A DNA stretch of 13,858 nucleotides, taken from Actinomycetes bacterium (lineage in GTDB: Bacteria > Actinomycetota > Actinomycetes > Actinomycetales > Microbacteriaceae). The notes beneath the pieces were generated by a model. It was not told the DNA's origin. It saw only the letters and a list, made by a program, of their open reading frames with translations, and searched no databases. The first letter of the stretch is position 1; each line of letters starts with the position of its first letter. Positions 1 through 6,502 of this stretch are shown one piece after another. The stretch spans positions 1 through 13,858 of the forward strand of contig JAEYAG010000220.1 of NCBI GenBank assembly GCA_023451265.1. The letters run 5' to 3'. Made by a program: the position numbers and the translations under genes.

Positions 1-1
1 C

Positions 2-40
2 CCCCGTCCCCTCGGCGAGACACCCGGCCGGGGCGCGTAG
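2..40 (+). CDS. possible 3' end of an upstream gene (partial)
   Basis: A short open frame from the window edge ends in TAG at 38-40, only 4 nt before the GTG start of xerD. It would encode the last dozen residues (PRPLGETPGRGA) of an upstream protein. In many actinobacteria a Nudix ADP-ribose pyrophosphatase gene precedes xerD, and a proline-rich tail would suit it, but 12 residues cannot establish identity. The tight spacing fits an operon with xerD. An alternative is that this is not coding and that xerD starts further upstream, since its frame is open to the window edge. Confidence 0.3.
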   Translation, partial: PRPLGETPGRGA

Positions 41-44
41 CGCC

Positions 45-977
45 GTGCGTGCCGATCGCGCCGTCGAGGCGTACCTGCGGCACATCTCGATCGAGCGCGG
101 CCTGTCCGAGCACACCGTCGCCGCCTACCGCCGAGACCTCGCGGCGTACCGCGGCTGGTTGAGCGACCACGGCATCCTGGACACCGCAGAGGTGACGCCC
201 GCGATCGTCGCGCAGTTCGCCGCGGAACGCGCCTCGGCGCAGCCGCCCGCGGCGGCGACATCGCTCGCGCGCCTGCAGTCCTCGGTGCGCGGCCTGCACC
301 GGTTTCTCGTGCGGGAAGGGCTCGCCGACACCGATCCCAGTGAGCGACTGCGTCCGCCGAAGGCCCCGCAGCGGCTGCCGAAGGCGCTGTCGATCACGCA
401 GATCGAGGCGCTGCTGGATGCCGCCGGTCCCGCGCCCGGCGACACCGGCGCGACCGGCGACGACCTCGTCCTCCGCCTGCGCGACCGCGCCCTCCTGGAG
501 TTGCTGTACGCCACCGGGGCACGCGTCTCGGAGGTCATGCAGCTCGACGTCGACGACCTGGCGCACGGCGACGTGCTGCGGGTGCGCGGCAAGGGCGCGA
601 AGGAGCGGATCGTGCCCGTCGGGTCGTACGCCCGCGCCGCCGTGGACGCCTACCTCGCCCGCGCCCGTCCCGAGCTCTCCCGCCGGGGACGGGCGACCCC
701 GCGACTGTTCCTCGGTGCCCGCGGCGCGCCGATGTCGCGGCAGGGGGCGTGGCTGGTGATCCAGGCGGCCGCCGAGCGGGCGGACCTGCAGGCACACGTG
801 TCGCCGCACACGTTCCGCCACTCGTTCGCGACGCATCTGCTGCAGGGCGGCGCCGACGTCCGCGTCGTGCAGGAGCTGCTCGGCCACGCCTCGGTCGCCA
901 CGACGCAGATCTACACGCACGTCACGGTCGACGCGCTGCGCGACGTGTACGCCACCTCGCACCCCCGCGCCCGCTGA
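45..977 (+). CDS. xerD: site-specific tyrosine recombinase XerD
   Basis: XerD with its partner XerC resolves chromosome dimers at the dif site during division, forming a covalent 3'-phosphotyrosine intermediate. The 310-residue product has the family's usual length. It has an N-terminal SAM-like core-binding domain (about residues 1-92) and a C-terminal catalytic domain. All expected catalytic residues are visible: Arg160 in ATGARVSEV, Lys183 in RGKGAKER, His255 and Arg258 in SPHTFRHS, His281 in LLGHAS and Tyr290 in TTQIYTH. The GTG at 45 gives the usual N-terminus leading into AVEAYLRHISIERGLS; no strong ribosome binding site precedes it and the frame is open to the window edge, so an earlier start is possible. 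Proximity to ParA and scpAB genes fits XerD rather than XerC or a phage integrase. No dif site was found. Confidence 0.93.
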   Translation: MRADRAVEAYLRHISIERGLSEHTVAAYRRDLAAYRGWLSDHGILDTAEVTPAIVAQFAAERASAQPPAAATSLARLQSSVRGLHRFLVREGLADTDPSERLRPPKAPQRLPKALSITQIEALLDAAGPAPGDTGATGDDLVLRLRDRALLELLYATGARVSEVMQLDVDDLAHGDVLRVRGKGAKERIVPVGSYARAAVDAYLARARPELSRRGRATPRLFLGARGAPMSRQGAWLVIQAAAERADLQAHVSPHTFRHSFATHLLQGGADVRVVQELLGHASVATTQIYTHVTVDALRDVYATSHPRAR

Positions 978-1040
978 CCGCGGCATTTGTCACGGTCGCA
1001 ACGCAGACGGCGGACGCGGCCGACGACAGAGGATCGAGCC

Positions 1041-2276
1041 ATGGCTTCTTCGGGCGGCATCCGGTCGCTGTTCACCCGCACCCCCGCCGCACCCGTCCCG
1101 GCCGCAACGCTCGCCGCCGACCGTCCGGACTTCGCCTACCTGCCCGATCATGAGGTCTCCCTCGACTCGGCGTGCCAGACCATGCGCCCGCAGCCGGTCA
1201 TCGACGCCGTGACGGCGTACTACACCGAAGACAACGCGTGCGGCGGCCGGGTCCGCTACGACGCCGGCCGGCGGGTGGACGCGCAGGTCGCCGCGACGCG
1301 GACGGCCGTCCTCGAGACGCTCGGACTGTCGCGGCAGCGCTACGCGTGCTCCTTCACCCTCAACACGACCTACGGGCTCAACCTGCTGCTGCATCAGCTG
1401 CCCGCGGGCCGCTACCGCCGTGTCGTCACGACGCACACCGAGCACAACTCCGTGTTCCTCGCGACCATGGCGTTCGCGCGGCGCACCGGCATCCCTCGTC
1501 TCGTCGCCGAGCGCACCGAGGGTGTCGTGCAGGTCGACGACGACGCCCTCGTCGACGCGCTCGTCGTGGTCAGCGCGATGGACAACGTCCACGGCACCGT
1601 CACCGCGAACCTCGCCGACCTCGTCGCGCGGACGCACCGCCGCGGCGGGACGGTGATCGTCGACGCCGCCCAGGCGGCGCCGCACGCCCTCGCGGCCATC
1701 CGCGGGACCGCCGCCGACGCGGTCTGCTTCTCGGCGCACAAGATGTACGGTCCGTCGCTCGGCGTCGTGGCCGCCAGCCGCGACCTGCTCGCCGCGCTCG
1801 AGCTGACCTTCATCGGCGGCGGTCAGGTCGCCGCCGTCACCGAGCACGACTTCGTACCCGCCGACGAGCCGCACACCCGGCTCGAGCCCGGCCTGCAGGC
1901 GTGGGCCGAGATCATCGGCTTCGGCGCCGCGCTGCGCTGGTTCGCCGCGCACCGCGACGCGATCGCGGACCGCGAGGAGCGCCTCGGGGCGCGCCTGTAC
2001 GACGGGCTGCAGCACATGCCGCACCTGCGGGTCGTCTCACCCGCGGCATCCGCCGTCGTCTCGGCGCTGCCCGAGCGGGTCGACGCGCATCGCCTCGCCG
2101 TGTTCCTCGCCAAGGCGCACATCTCGGTGCGCAGCGGCCACTTCTGCGCGCACCACTGGCTGGCGGAGCGCGAGGCGCTGCCGCCGCTCGTCCGCTTCAG
2201 CCTCGGCGCCCACAACACCGATGCCGACGTCGACCGTGCGCTCGAGGTCATGGGCCGCATGATGCGGGGGCTGTGA
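1041..2276 (+). CDS. SufS-like class V aminotransferase-fold enzyme (probable cysteine desulfurase)
   Basis: Predicted PLP enzyme of 411 residues that would convert cysteine to alanine and leave a persulfide on its own cysteine. Visible landmarks are His135 in TEHNS (ring-stacking His), Asp208 in VIVDAAQAAPH (contacts the PLP nitrogen), Schiff-base Lys234 in SAHKMYGP, and Cys369 in RSGHFCAHH, placed like the catalytic Cys of SufS-type enzymes (RTGHHCA). The N-terminal part is unusual: LDSACQTMRP replaces the common LDxAATxxKP, and there are extra cysteines at 67 (NACGGR) and 103. ATG 1041 follows AGAGGA at good distance; an in-frame TTG at 987 adds only arginine-rich non-homologous residues. 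No other suf or isc genes are in the window, so a dedicated partner is likely. The next gene starts 1 nt after its stop. The exact substrate is not proven; another class V enzyme is possible. Confidence 0.82.
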   Translation: MASSGGIRSLFTRTPAAPVPAATLAADRPDFAYLPDHEVSLDSACQTMRPQPVIDAVTAYYTEDNACGGRVRYDAGRRVDAQVAATRTAVLETLGLSRQRYACSFTLNTTYGLNLLLHQLPAGRYRRVVTTHTEHNSVFLATMAFARRTGIPRLVAERTEGVVQVDDDALVDALVVVSAMDNVHGTVTANLADLVARTHRRGGTVIVDAAQAAPHALAAIRGTAADAVCFSAHKMYGPSLGVVAASRDLLAALELTFIGGGQVAAVTEHDFVPADEPHTRLEPGLQAWAEIIGFGAALRWFAAHRDAIADREERLGARLYDGLQHMPHLRVVSPAASAVVSALPERVDAHRLAVFLAKAHISVRSGHFCAHHWLAEREALPPLVRFSLGAHNTDADVDRALEVMGRMMRGL

Positions 2277-2277
2277 C

Positions 2278-3360
2278 ATGGTGTGCATCGTCGCCTTCTT
2301 CGTCGTGCTCGTGCTGTCGGCCGTGTCGGCGAAGTACCGCCGGCTGCTCGGTCGCGCGTGGGGATGCTTCGCCCGCCGTGTGACACTCCGCCCGTGCGAC
2401 ACCTCGTTCCGCGACGACGTGAAGAGCTCGCTGCTCGCACCGCTCGCCGTGCGGTCGCCGGCCCTGGTGAAGCCGGCGAGCGTCGCGATCGAGGTCGTCG
2501 CGTGGCTCATGGTGCTCTCGCTGATCGTGAGCCTGTACCTCCTCGGCCGCTCCGGCCTGAACCTCTTCGTCTACGGCACGTGCGACAAGCAGGACACCCA
2601 GTCGTGCGCGCTCGCCGCCGAGGCGTGCTCCATCGGCAGCGAGACGCCGGGGTTCTGGGAGTCGATCGGCCGCGGCGACGTGCTCGGTGCGTTCGGCAAC
2701 GAGTTCGGCTCGGTCGGGCAGACCATCGCCGCGATCCCGAGCAGGCTGAAGACGTGGGATGCCGCGGAGTACACCGCCGCTAACGCGACGTACCTCGGCG
2801 GCTACCGGGACGGCCTGCCGGTCGCTCTCGAGGTGCTCGACCCGGGCTGCCGGTTCTGCGCCGAGCTGTTCCGCAACATTGAGGAGTCCGGCTTCGCCGA
2901 CACCCACAACGTGACCTACCTCGCCTACCCGATCTCGTCGGGGTTCGGATCGAAGTTCCCCAACTCGCCCCTCGTCGCGTCCTACCTCGCCGCGACGCAG
3001 GCCTTCGAGGCCGAGCGCGCGGGACTGTCCGGCACCACCGGCGACTGGTACATCCTCGAGCAGCTGTTCACGGGCCAGAACGCGGCGGGCACCGGCTGGC
3101 AGGAGTGGATGAACGAGGCGGATGCCGACGACGCCCGCGCCCGGCTGCAGGACTGGCTCCGCGACGCCGGCTACACGGACGCGGAGGTCACGGCGATCGA
3201 CCGGCTCGCGGCATCCGACGCCGTCGCCGAGACCCTCGCGCACACGCGGCGCGTCGTCGAGGACGACATCCAGACCGTCGCGATCCCCACCCTCATCGCC
3301 GGCGGCCGGCTGCACGCGGGGCTCGCCGACGCGAACACCCTGCGCGATCTCGGCCGCTGA
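2278..3360 (+). CDS. membrane-anchored thioredoxin-fold (DsbA-like) protein with extracytoplasmic CxxC
   Basis: A 360-residue protein with two predicted membrane segments (about residues 2-18 and 71-90) and a C-terminal thioredoxin-like domain (about 175-358). The domain carries redox motif Cys191-Arg-Phe-Cys194 after a hydrophobic strand (ALEVLDPG) and a cis-proline-type loop at VAIPTLI (Pro337). The loop between the membrane segments is basic (KYRR, ARR) and holds Cys30 and Cys40, so by the positive-inside rule it is cytoplasmic and the C-terminal domain lies outside. Three more cysteines (102, 110, 117) follow TM2. A helical insertion (about 235-330) between CxxC and the cis-Pro is typical of the DsbA-like branch. 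It starts 1 nt after the desulfurase stop with a GGGGG purine run about 8 nt upstream, implying translational coupling. Its role is unknown: thiol oxidation or reduction, or acceptance of sulfur from the upstream enzyme, are inferences. Confidence 0.75.
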   Translation: MVCIVAFFVVLVLSAVSAKYRRLLGRAWGCFARRVTLRPCDTSFRDDVKSSLLAPLAVRSPALVKPASVAIEVVAWLMVLSLIVSLYLLGRSGLNLFVYGTCDKQDTQSCALAAEACSIGSETPGFWESIGRGDVLGAFGNEFGSVGQTIAAIPSRLKTWDAAEYTAANATYLGGYRDGLPVALEVLDPGCRFCAELFRNIEESGFADTHNVTYLAYPISSGFGSKFPNSPLVASYLAATQAFEAERAGLSGTTGDWYILEQLFTGQNAAGTGWQEWMNEADADDARARLQDWLRDAGYTDAEVTAIDRLAASDAVAETLAHTRRVVEDDIQTVAIPTLIAGGRLHAGLADANTLRDLGR

Positions 3361-3414
3361 ACCGGCGCCGCACGGGTGCTCCGCCGCGCGTCCGGCCGAG
3401 CACGGGGCGGCCGC

Positions 3415-3431
3415 TGTGCGAGAATCGGTCA
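3415..3431 (+). promoter_or_regulatory. possible extended -10 promoter for the ParA-scp operon
   Basis: The sequence TGC-GAGAAT at 3417-3425 has a TGn element directly before a -10-like hexamer (A2, A5 and T6 of TATAAT conserved). It would place transcription start near 3432, about 25 nt before the GTG of the ParA gene, leaving room for the GGCAGGA ribosome binding site at 3444-3450. No good -35 hexamer is seen at the right distance. This would allow the ParA-to-der run to be transcribed independently of the xerD/desulfurase genes. Confidence 0.35.
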
Positions 3432-3456
3432 GACGCGAAAGAAGGCAGGAGTGTCG

Positions 3457-4341
3457 GTGACGGACAAGGCGCGGGGGACGAAGAAGGCCTCCTCGGAAGA
3501 CATCCCGATGGGGCCCACGGGTCGGCCCTATCACGGCTTCCCGACCCCGCCGCCGCTCACGGCCCACGGCCCCGCCCGCATCATCTCGCTCTGCAACCAG
3601 AAGGGTGGCGTCGGCAAGACGACGACGACCATCAACCTGGCCGCCTCCCTCGCGCAGTACGGGCGCAAGGTGCTCGCCGTGGACTTCGACCCGCAGGGCG
3701 CCCTGTCGGCGGGCCTCGGCATCGCGACGCACGACGTCCCGACGATCTACGACCTGCTGCTGGACACCAAGCGCGACCCGCACGAGGTCATCGTGCACAC
3801 GTCCGTCGAGGGACTCGACGTCATCCCCGCCAACATCGACCTCTCCGCCGCCGAGGTGCACCTCGTCAACGAGGTCGCGCGCGAGACGATCCTCGCGCGC
3901 GTGCTCCGCAAGGTCGCGGGGGAGTACGACGTCATCCTCGTCGACTGCCAGCCGTCGCTCGGCCTGCTGACCGTCAACGCGCTCACCGCGAGCCACGGTG
4001 TGCTCATCCCGCTGGAGTGCGAGTTCTTCGCCCTGCGCGGTGTGGCGCTGCTGATCGAGACGATCGACAAGGTGCGCGACCGGCTGAACCCGTCGATCGA
4101 GCTCGACGGCGTGCTCGCCACGATGTACGACCCCCGCACGCTCCACTCCCGCGAGGTGCTGGAGCGGGTCGTCGAGGCGTTCGGCGACGACGTGCTCGAG
4201 ACCGTCATCGGACGGACGGTGAAGTTCCCCGACGCCTCGGTCTCGGGCGTCCCCATCACGACGTTCGCGCCGGAGCACGCCGCGGCCCAGGCCTACCTGC
4301 GGCTGGCGCGGGAGCTGGTCGCCCGTGGCGCCGTCGCCTGA
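3457..4341 (+). CDS. ParA/Soj-family ATPase of the ScpAB operon
   Basis: A 294-residue P-loop ATPase of the ParA/MinD class. The deviant Walker A box is KGGVGKTTT (residues 49-57, signature Lys49 and Lys54), the A' motif DFDPQGALSAGLG begins at residue 76, and Walker B is VILVDCQPSLG (159-169). A 40-residue N-terminal leader containing GPTGRP and HGPARIIS is characteristic of the ParA-like protein encoded next to scpA in Actinobacteria (the Rv1708 type in Mycobacterium tuberculosis). No parB gene or parS-like site is adjacent, so this is unlikely to be the main chromosome partition ATPase; it probably acts with ScpAB/SMC in nucleoid organisation. GTG 3457 is chosen because GGCAGGA sits 6 nt upstream. 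Another in-frame GTG at 3451 is too close to that site, and the open frame continues back to 3376. The scpA start overlaps its 3' end by 17 nt. Confidence 0.9.
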   Translation: MTDKARGTKKASSEDIPMGPTGRPYHGFPTPPPLTAHGPARIISLCNQKGGVGKTTTTINLAASLAQYGRKVLAVDFDPQGALSAGLGIATHDVPTIYDLLLDTKRDPHEVIVHTSVEGLDVIPANIDLSAAEVHLVNEVARETILARVLRKVAGEYDVILVDCQPSLGLLTVNALTASHGVLIPLECEFFALRGVALLIETIDKVRDRLNPSIELDGVLATMYDPRTLHSREVLERVVEAFGDDVLETVIGRTVKFPDASVSGVPITTFAPEHAAAQAYLRLARELVARGAVA

Positions 4342-5131
4342 CGACCCCTCCGAGGGGTTCCGCGTCTCGCTCGGCAACTTCGACGGTCCGTTCGACCTGC
4401 TGCTGACCCTGCTCGGCAAGCATGAGCTCGACATCACCGAGATCGCGCTCAGCAAAGTCACCGACGAGTTCATCTCGTACCTGAAGGGCCTGGATGCCGA
4501 GGAGGAGCTGGAACAGGCGTCCGAGTTCCTCGTCGTGGCGGCGACCCTCCTCGACATGAAGGTGGCGGGGCTGCTGCCGCAGGGAGAGCTGGTGGATGCC
4601 GAGTCGGTCGCCCTCCTCGAGGCGCGCGACCTGCTGTTCGCGCGGCTGCTGCAGTACCGCGCGTTCAAGGAGGTGTCGGCCTGGTTCGAGCGGAGCCTGC
4701 GCCGCGAAGACCGCCGGCACGTGCGCTCGGTCCGCCTCGACGAGAAGTACCGCACGGCCGTGCCCGAGCTCGTCTGGACGCTGTCGAAGGAGGACTTCGC
4801 GGCGCTCGCAATGCTCGCCTTCGCTCCCAAGGAGATCCCGCATGTCGGGCTGGACCATCTGCACGCGCCGCTCGTGTCGATCCGCGAGCAGGCGGCCGTC
4901 GTCGTGACGCTGCTGCGCGACGCGGGCACGCTGAACTTCCGCGAGCTCGTCGCCGGCGTCGCGCAGACCGGCGTCGTCGTGGCCCGGTTCCTCGCCGTGC
5001 TGGAGCTTTACCGCCACGCCGCCCTCTCGTTCGAGCAGCTCGAGCCGCTCGGCGAGCTGACCCTGCGCTGGACCGCCGAGCGCTGGTCCGAAGAGAACCT
5101 CGCCACCCTGGGAGCCGACTATGACCGCTGA
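4325..5131 (+). CDS. scpA: segregation and condensation protein ScpA
   Basis: ScpA is the kleisin subunit that bridges the two SMC heads and binds ScpB in the bacterial condensin complex. The 268-residue product has the hallmark N-terminal kleisin sequence FDGPFDLLLTLL followed by KHELDITEIALSKVTDEF (about residues 19-49). It has a central helical region and a C-terminal winged-helix-like part ending VVARFLAVLELYRHAALSF then ELTLRW. The length matches the family. The start is a GTG inside the end of the ParA gene (17-nt overlap), preceded by GGGAG about 10 nt upstream; the kleisin motif begins soon after, so no later start fits better. The scpB ATG lies inside its last codons (11-nt overlap), consistent with coupled synthesis of the two partners. 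Confidence 0.95.
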   Translation: MAPSPDDPSEGFRVSLGNFDGPFDLLLTLLGKHELDITEIALSKVTDEFISYLKGLDAEEELEQASEFLVVAATLLDMKVAGLLPQGELVDAESVALLEARDLLFARLLQYRAFKEVSAWFERSLRREDRRHVRSVRLDEKYRTAVPELVWTLSKEDFAALAMLAFAPKEIPHVGLDHLHAPLVSIREQAAVVVTLLRDAGTLNFRELVAGVAQTGVVVARFLAVLELYRHAALSFEQLEPLGELTLRWTAERWSEENLATLGADYDR

Positions 5132-5732
5132 CGTCACCGACATCGCCGACGACACCCCGCCGCGCTCGCAGGAGCCCGTCGACATCGCCCGGCGGCTGGA
5201 GGCGATCCTGCTGGTCGTCGACGAGCCGCAGAGCCTCGTGGCGCTCGCCGCCGCCGTCGGGTCGCCCGTCCCCGCGGTCCGTCAGGCCGTCGAGGCGCTC
5301 GTCGCCGACTACGACGGCGAGGCCGGCGGTCCGCGCCGCGGGTTCGAGCTGCGCGAGGTGGGCGGCGGCTGGCGGCTCTACGTGCGCGAGGAGCACGACG
5401 ACCTCGTGAGCGAGTTCGTGAACGCGCAGGCGCCGTCGCGGCTGTCGCAGGCGGCGCTGGAGACCCTCGCGGTCATCGCCTACAAGCAGCCCGTCACCCG
5501 CAGCCAGGTCGCCTCCATCCGGGCCGTCAACGTCGACTCGGTCGTGCGCACGCTCGTCGCCCGCGGCCTCATCACGGAGCTGTTCACCGATCCCGAGACC
5601 GGCGCCATCAACTACGGCACGACCGACGCGCTGTTGGTGAACCTCGGCATCAACTCGCTCGACGAGCTGCCGCACATCTCGCCGCTGCTCGACGACGGGT
5701 CCGACGGCTTCGACGCGGAGACCCTCCGATGA
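5121..5732 (+). CDS. scpB: segregation and condensation protein ScpB
   Basis: ScpB forms dimers that bind ScpA in the SMC-ScpAB condensin. The 203-residue protein contains two winged-helix domains. The first covers about residues 20-95 (RRLEAILLVVDEPQSLVALA onward). The second covers about residues 105-180 and includes the family signature LSQAALETLAVIAYKQPVTR followed by VNVDSVVRTLVARGLI. The acidic C-terminal tail (LLDDGSDGFDAE) is variable in the family. ATG 5121 follows GGGAG at 8 nt and overlaps scpA by 11 nt. The stop overlaps the next ATG by 4 nt (ATGA). Confidence 0.95.
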   Translation: MTADVTDIADDTPPRSQEPVDIARRLEAILLVVDEPQSLVALAAAVGSPVPAVRQAVEALVADYDGEAGGPRRGFELREVGGGWRLYVREEHDDLVSEFVNAQAPSRLSQAALETLAVIAYKQPVTRSQVASIRAVNVDSVVRTLVARGLITELFTDPETGAINYGTTDALLVNLGINSLDELPHISPLLDDGSDGFDAETLR

Positions 5733-6502
5733 GCGCGCAGAATCCGGCGGATGCCGAGGGCGTCCGGCTGCAGAAGGTGCTCGCGAACGCCGGGGTGGCC
5801 TCGCGCCGCGTCTGCGAGCAGTACATCGTCGAGGGGCGCGTGCGCGTGAACGGGCAGGTCGTCACCGAGCTCGGCACGCGCATCGACCCGGCATCCGACC
5901 TCGTCGACGTCGACGGCACCGCGATCCAGCTCGACGCCACCAAGCGCTACATCATGCTGAACAAGCCGACGGGCGTCGTGTCGTCGATGAAGGACGAGCA
6001 GGGCCGCCCCGACCTGCGGCGCTATACGCGGGAGTGGCCGGAGCGCCTGTACAACGTGGGACGGCTGGATGCCGAGACCAGCGGTCTGCTCGTGCTCACG
6101 AACGACGGCGACCTCGCGCACGTGCTCGCCCACCCGTCGTTCGGCGTGACCAAGGTGTACATCGCGAAGGTCGACGGGCGCGTGACGGCGCAGACGATCG
6201 CGCGACTGACGAAGGGCGTCGAGCTGGAGGACGGGCCGATCGCCGCCGACAAGGCGCGACTGCTCGGCACCGAGGGCGGGACGAGTCTCGTCGAGCTGAC
6301 GCTCCACTCCGGCCGCAACCGCATCGTGCGCCGCATGATGGCCGAGGTCGGTCACCCCGTCGTCGACCTCGTGCGACGCCAGTTCGGCCCGCTGCACCTG
6401 GGAACCCTCCCGGCGGGCCGCGCACGCGAGTTGACTACAGTGGAACGCGGCGCGCTGCTGACGATCGCGCGCCGCAGCACCCCCGACCCCGAGCATGACT
6501 GA
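5729..6502 (+). CDS. rluB: 23S rRNA pseudouridine synthase, RluB/RsuA family
   Basis: Isomerises a uridine to pseudouridine in ribosomal RNA, by family the site near U2605 of 23S rRNA. The 257-residue product has an N-terminal S4 RNA-binding domain (about residues 11-60: VRLQKVLANAGVASRR, EGRVRVNG). The catalytic domain contains GRLDAETSGLLVLTNDG, with catalytic Asp114. The later conserved SGRNRIVRRMMAEVGHPV and VDLVRRQFGPL segments mark the RsuA/RluB/E/F group. Target choice among RluB, RluE and RsuA cannot be fixed from sequence alone, but the position between scpB and cmk matches the gene annotated rluB in other actinobacteria. The start overlaps the scpB stop as ATGA; the stop is immediately followed by the GTG of tyrA. 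Confidence 0.9.
   Translation: MSAQNPADAEGVRLQKVLANAGVASRRVCEQYIVEGRVRVNGQVVTELGTRIDPASDLVDVDGTAIQLDATKRYIMLNKPTGVVSSMKDEQGRPDLRRYTREWPERLYNVGRLDAETSGLLVLTNDGDLAHVLAHPSFGVTKVYIAKVDGRVTAQTIARLTKGVELEDGPIAADKARLLGTEGGTSLVELTLHSGRNRIVRRMMAEVGHPVVDLVRRQFGPLHLGTLPAGRARELTTVERGALLTIARRSTPDPEHD

Noticed and set aside
45..977. XerD as a phage or island integrase with an attachment site
   Set aside because: Its sequence and position beside the ParA/scpAB genes are those of the housekeeping recombinase; no att-like repeats, tRNA or phage genes are present.
987..1040. TTG start 18 codons upstream for the SufS-like gene
   Set aside because: The added residues are Arg-rich with no family resemblance, and AGAGGA precedes the ATG at 1041.
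3376..3403. GTGCTC...GAGCAC inverted repeat as a terminator after the thioredoxin gene
   Set aside because: Only 6 bp of stem with a 16-nt loop and no T-tract, easily expected by chance in this composition.
2248..4929. 893-codon open frame on the minus strand
   Set aside because: It runs antisense through the membrane thioredoxin, ParA and scpA genes, has no family motifs and is rich in Arg, Ala and Gly, as expected for a shadow frame in GC-rich DNA.
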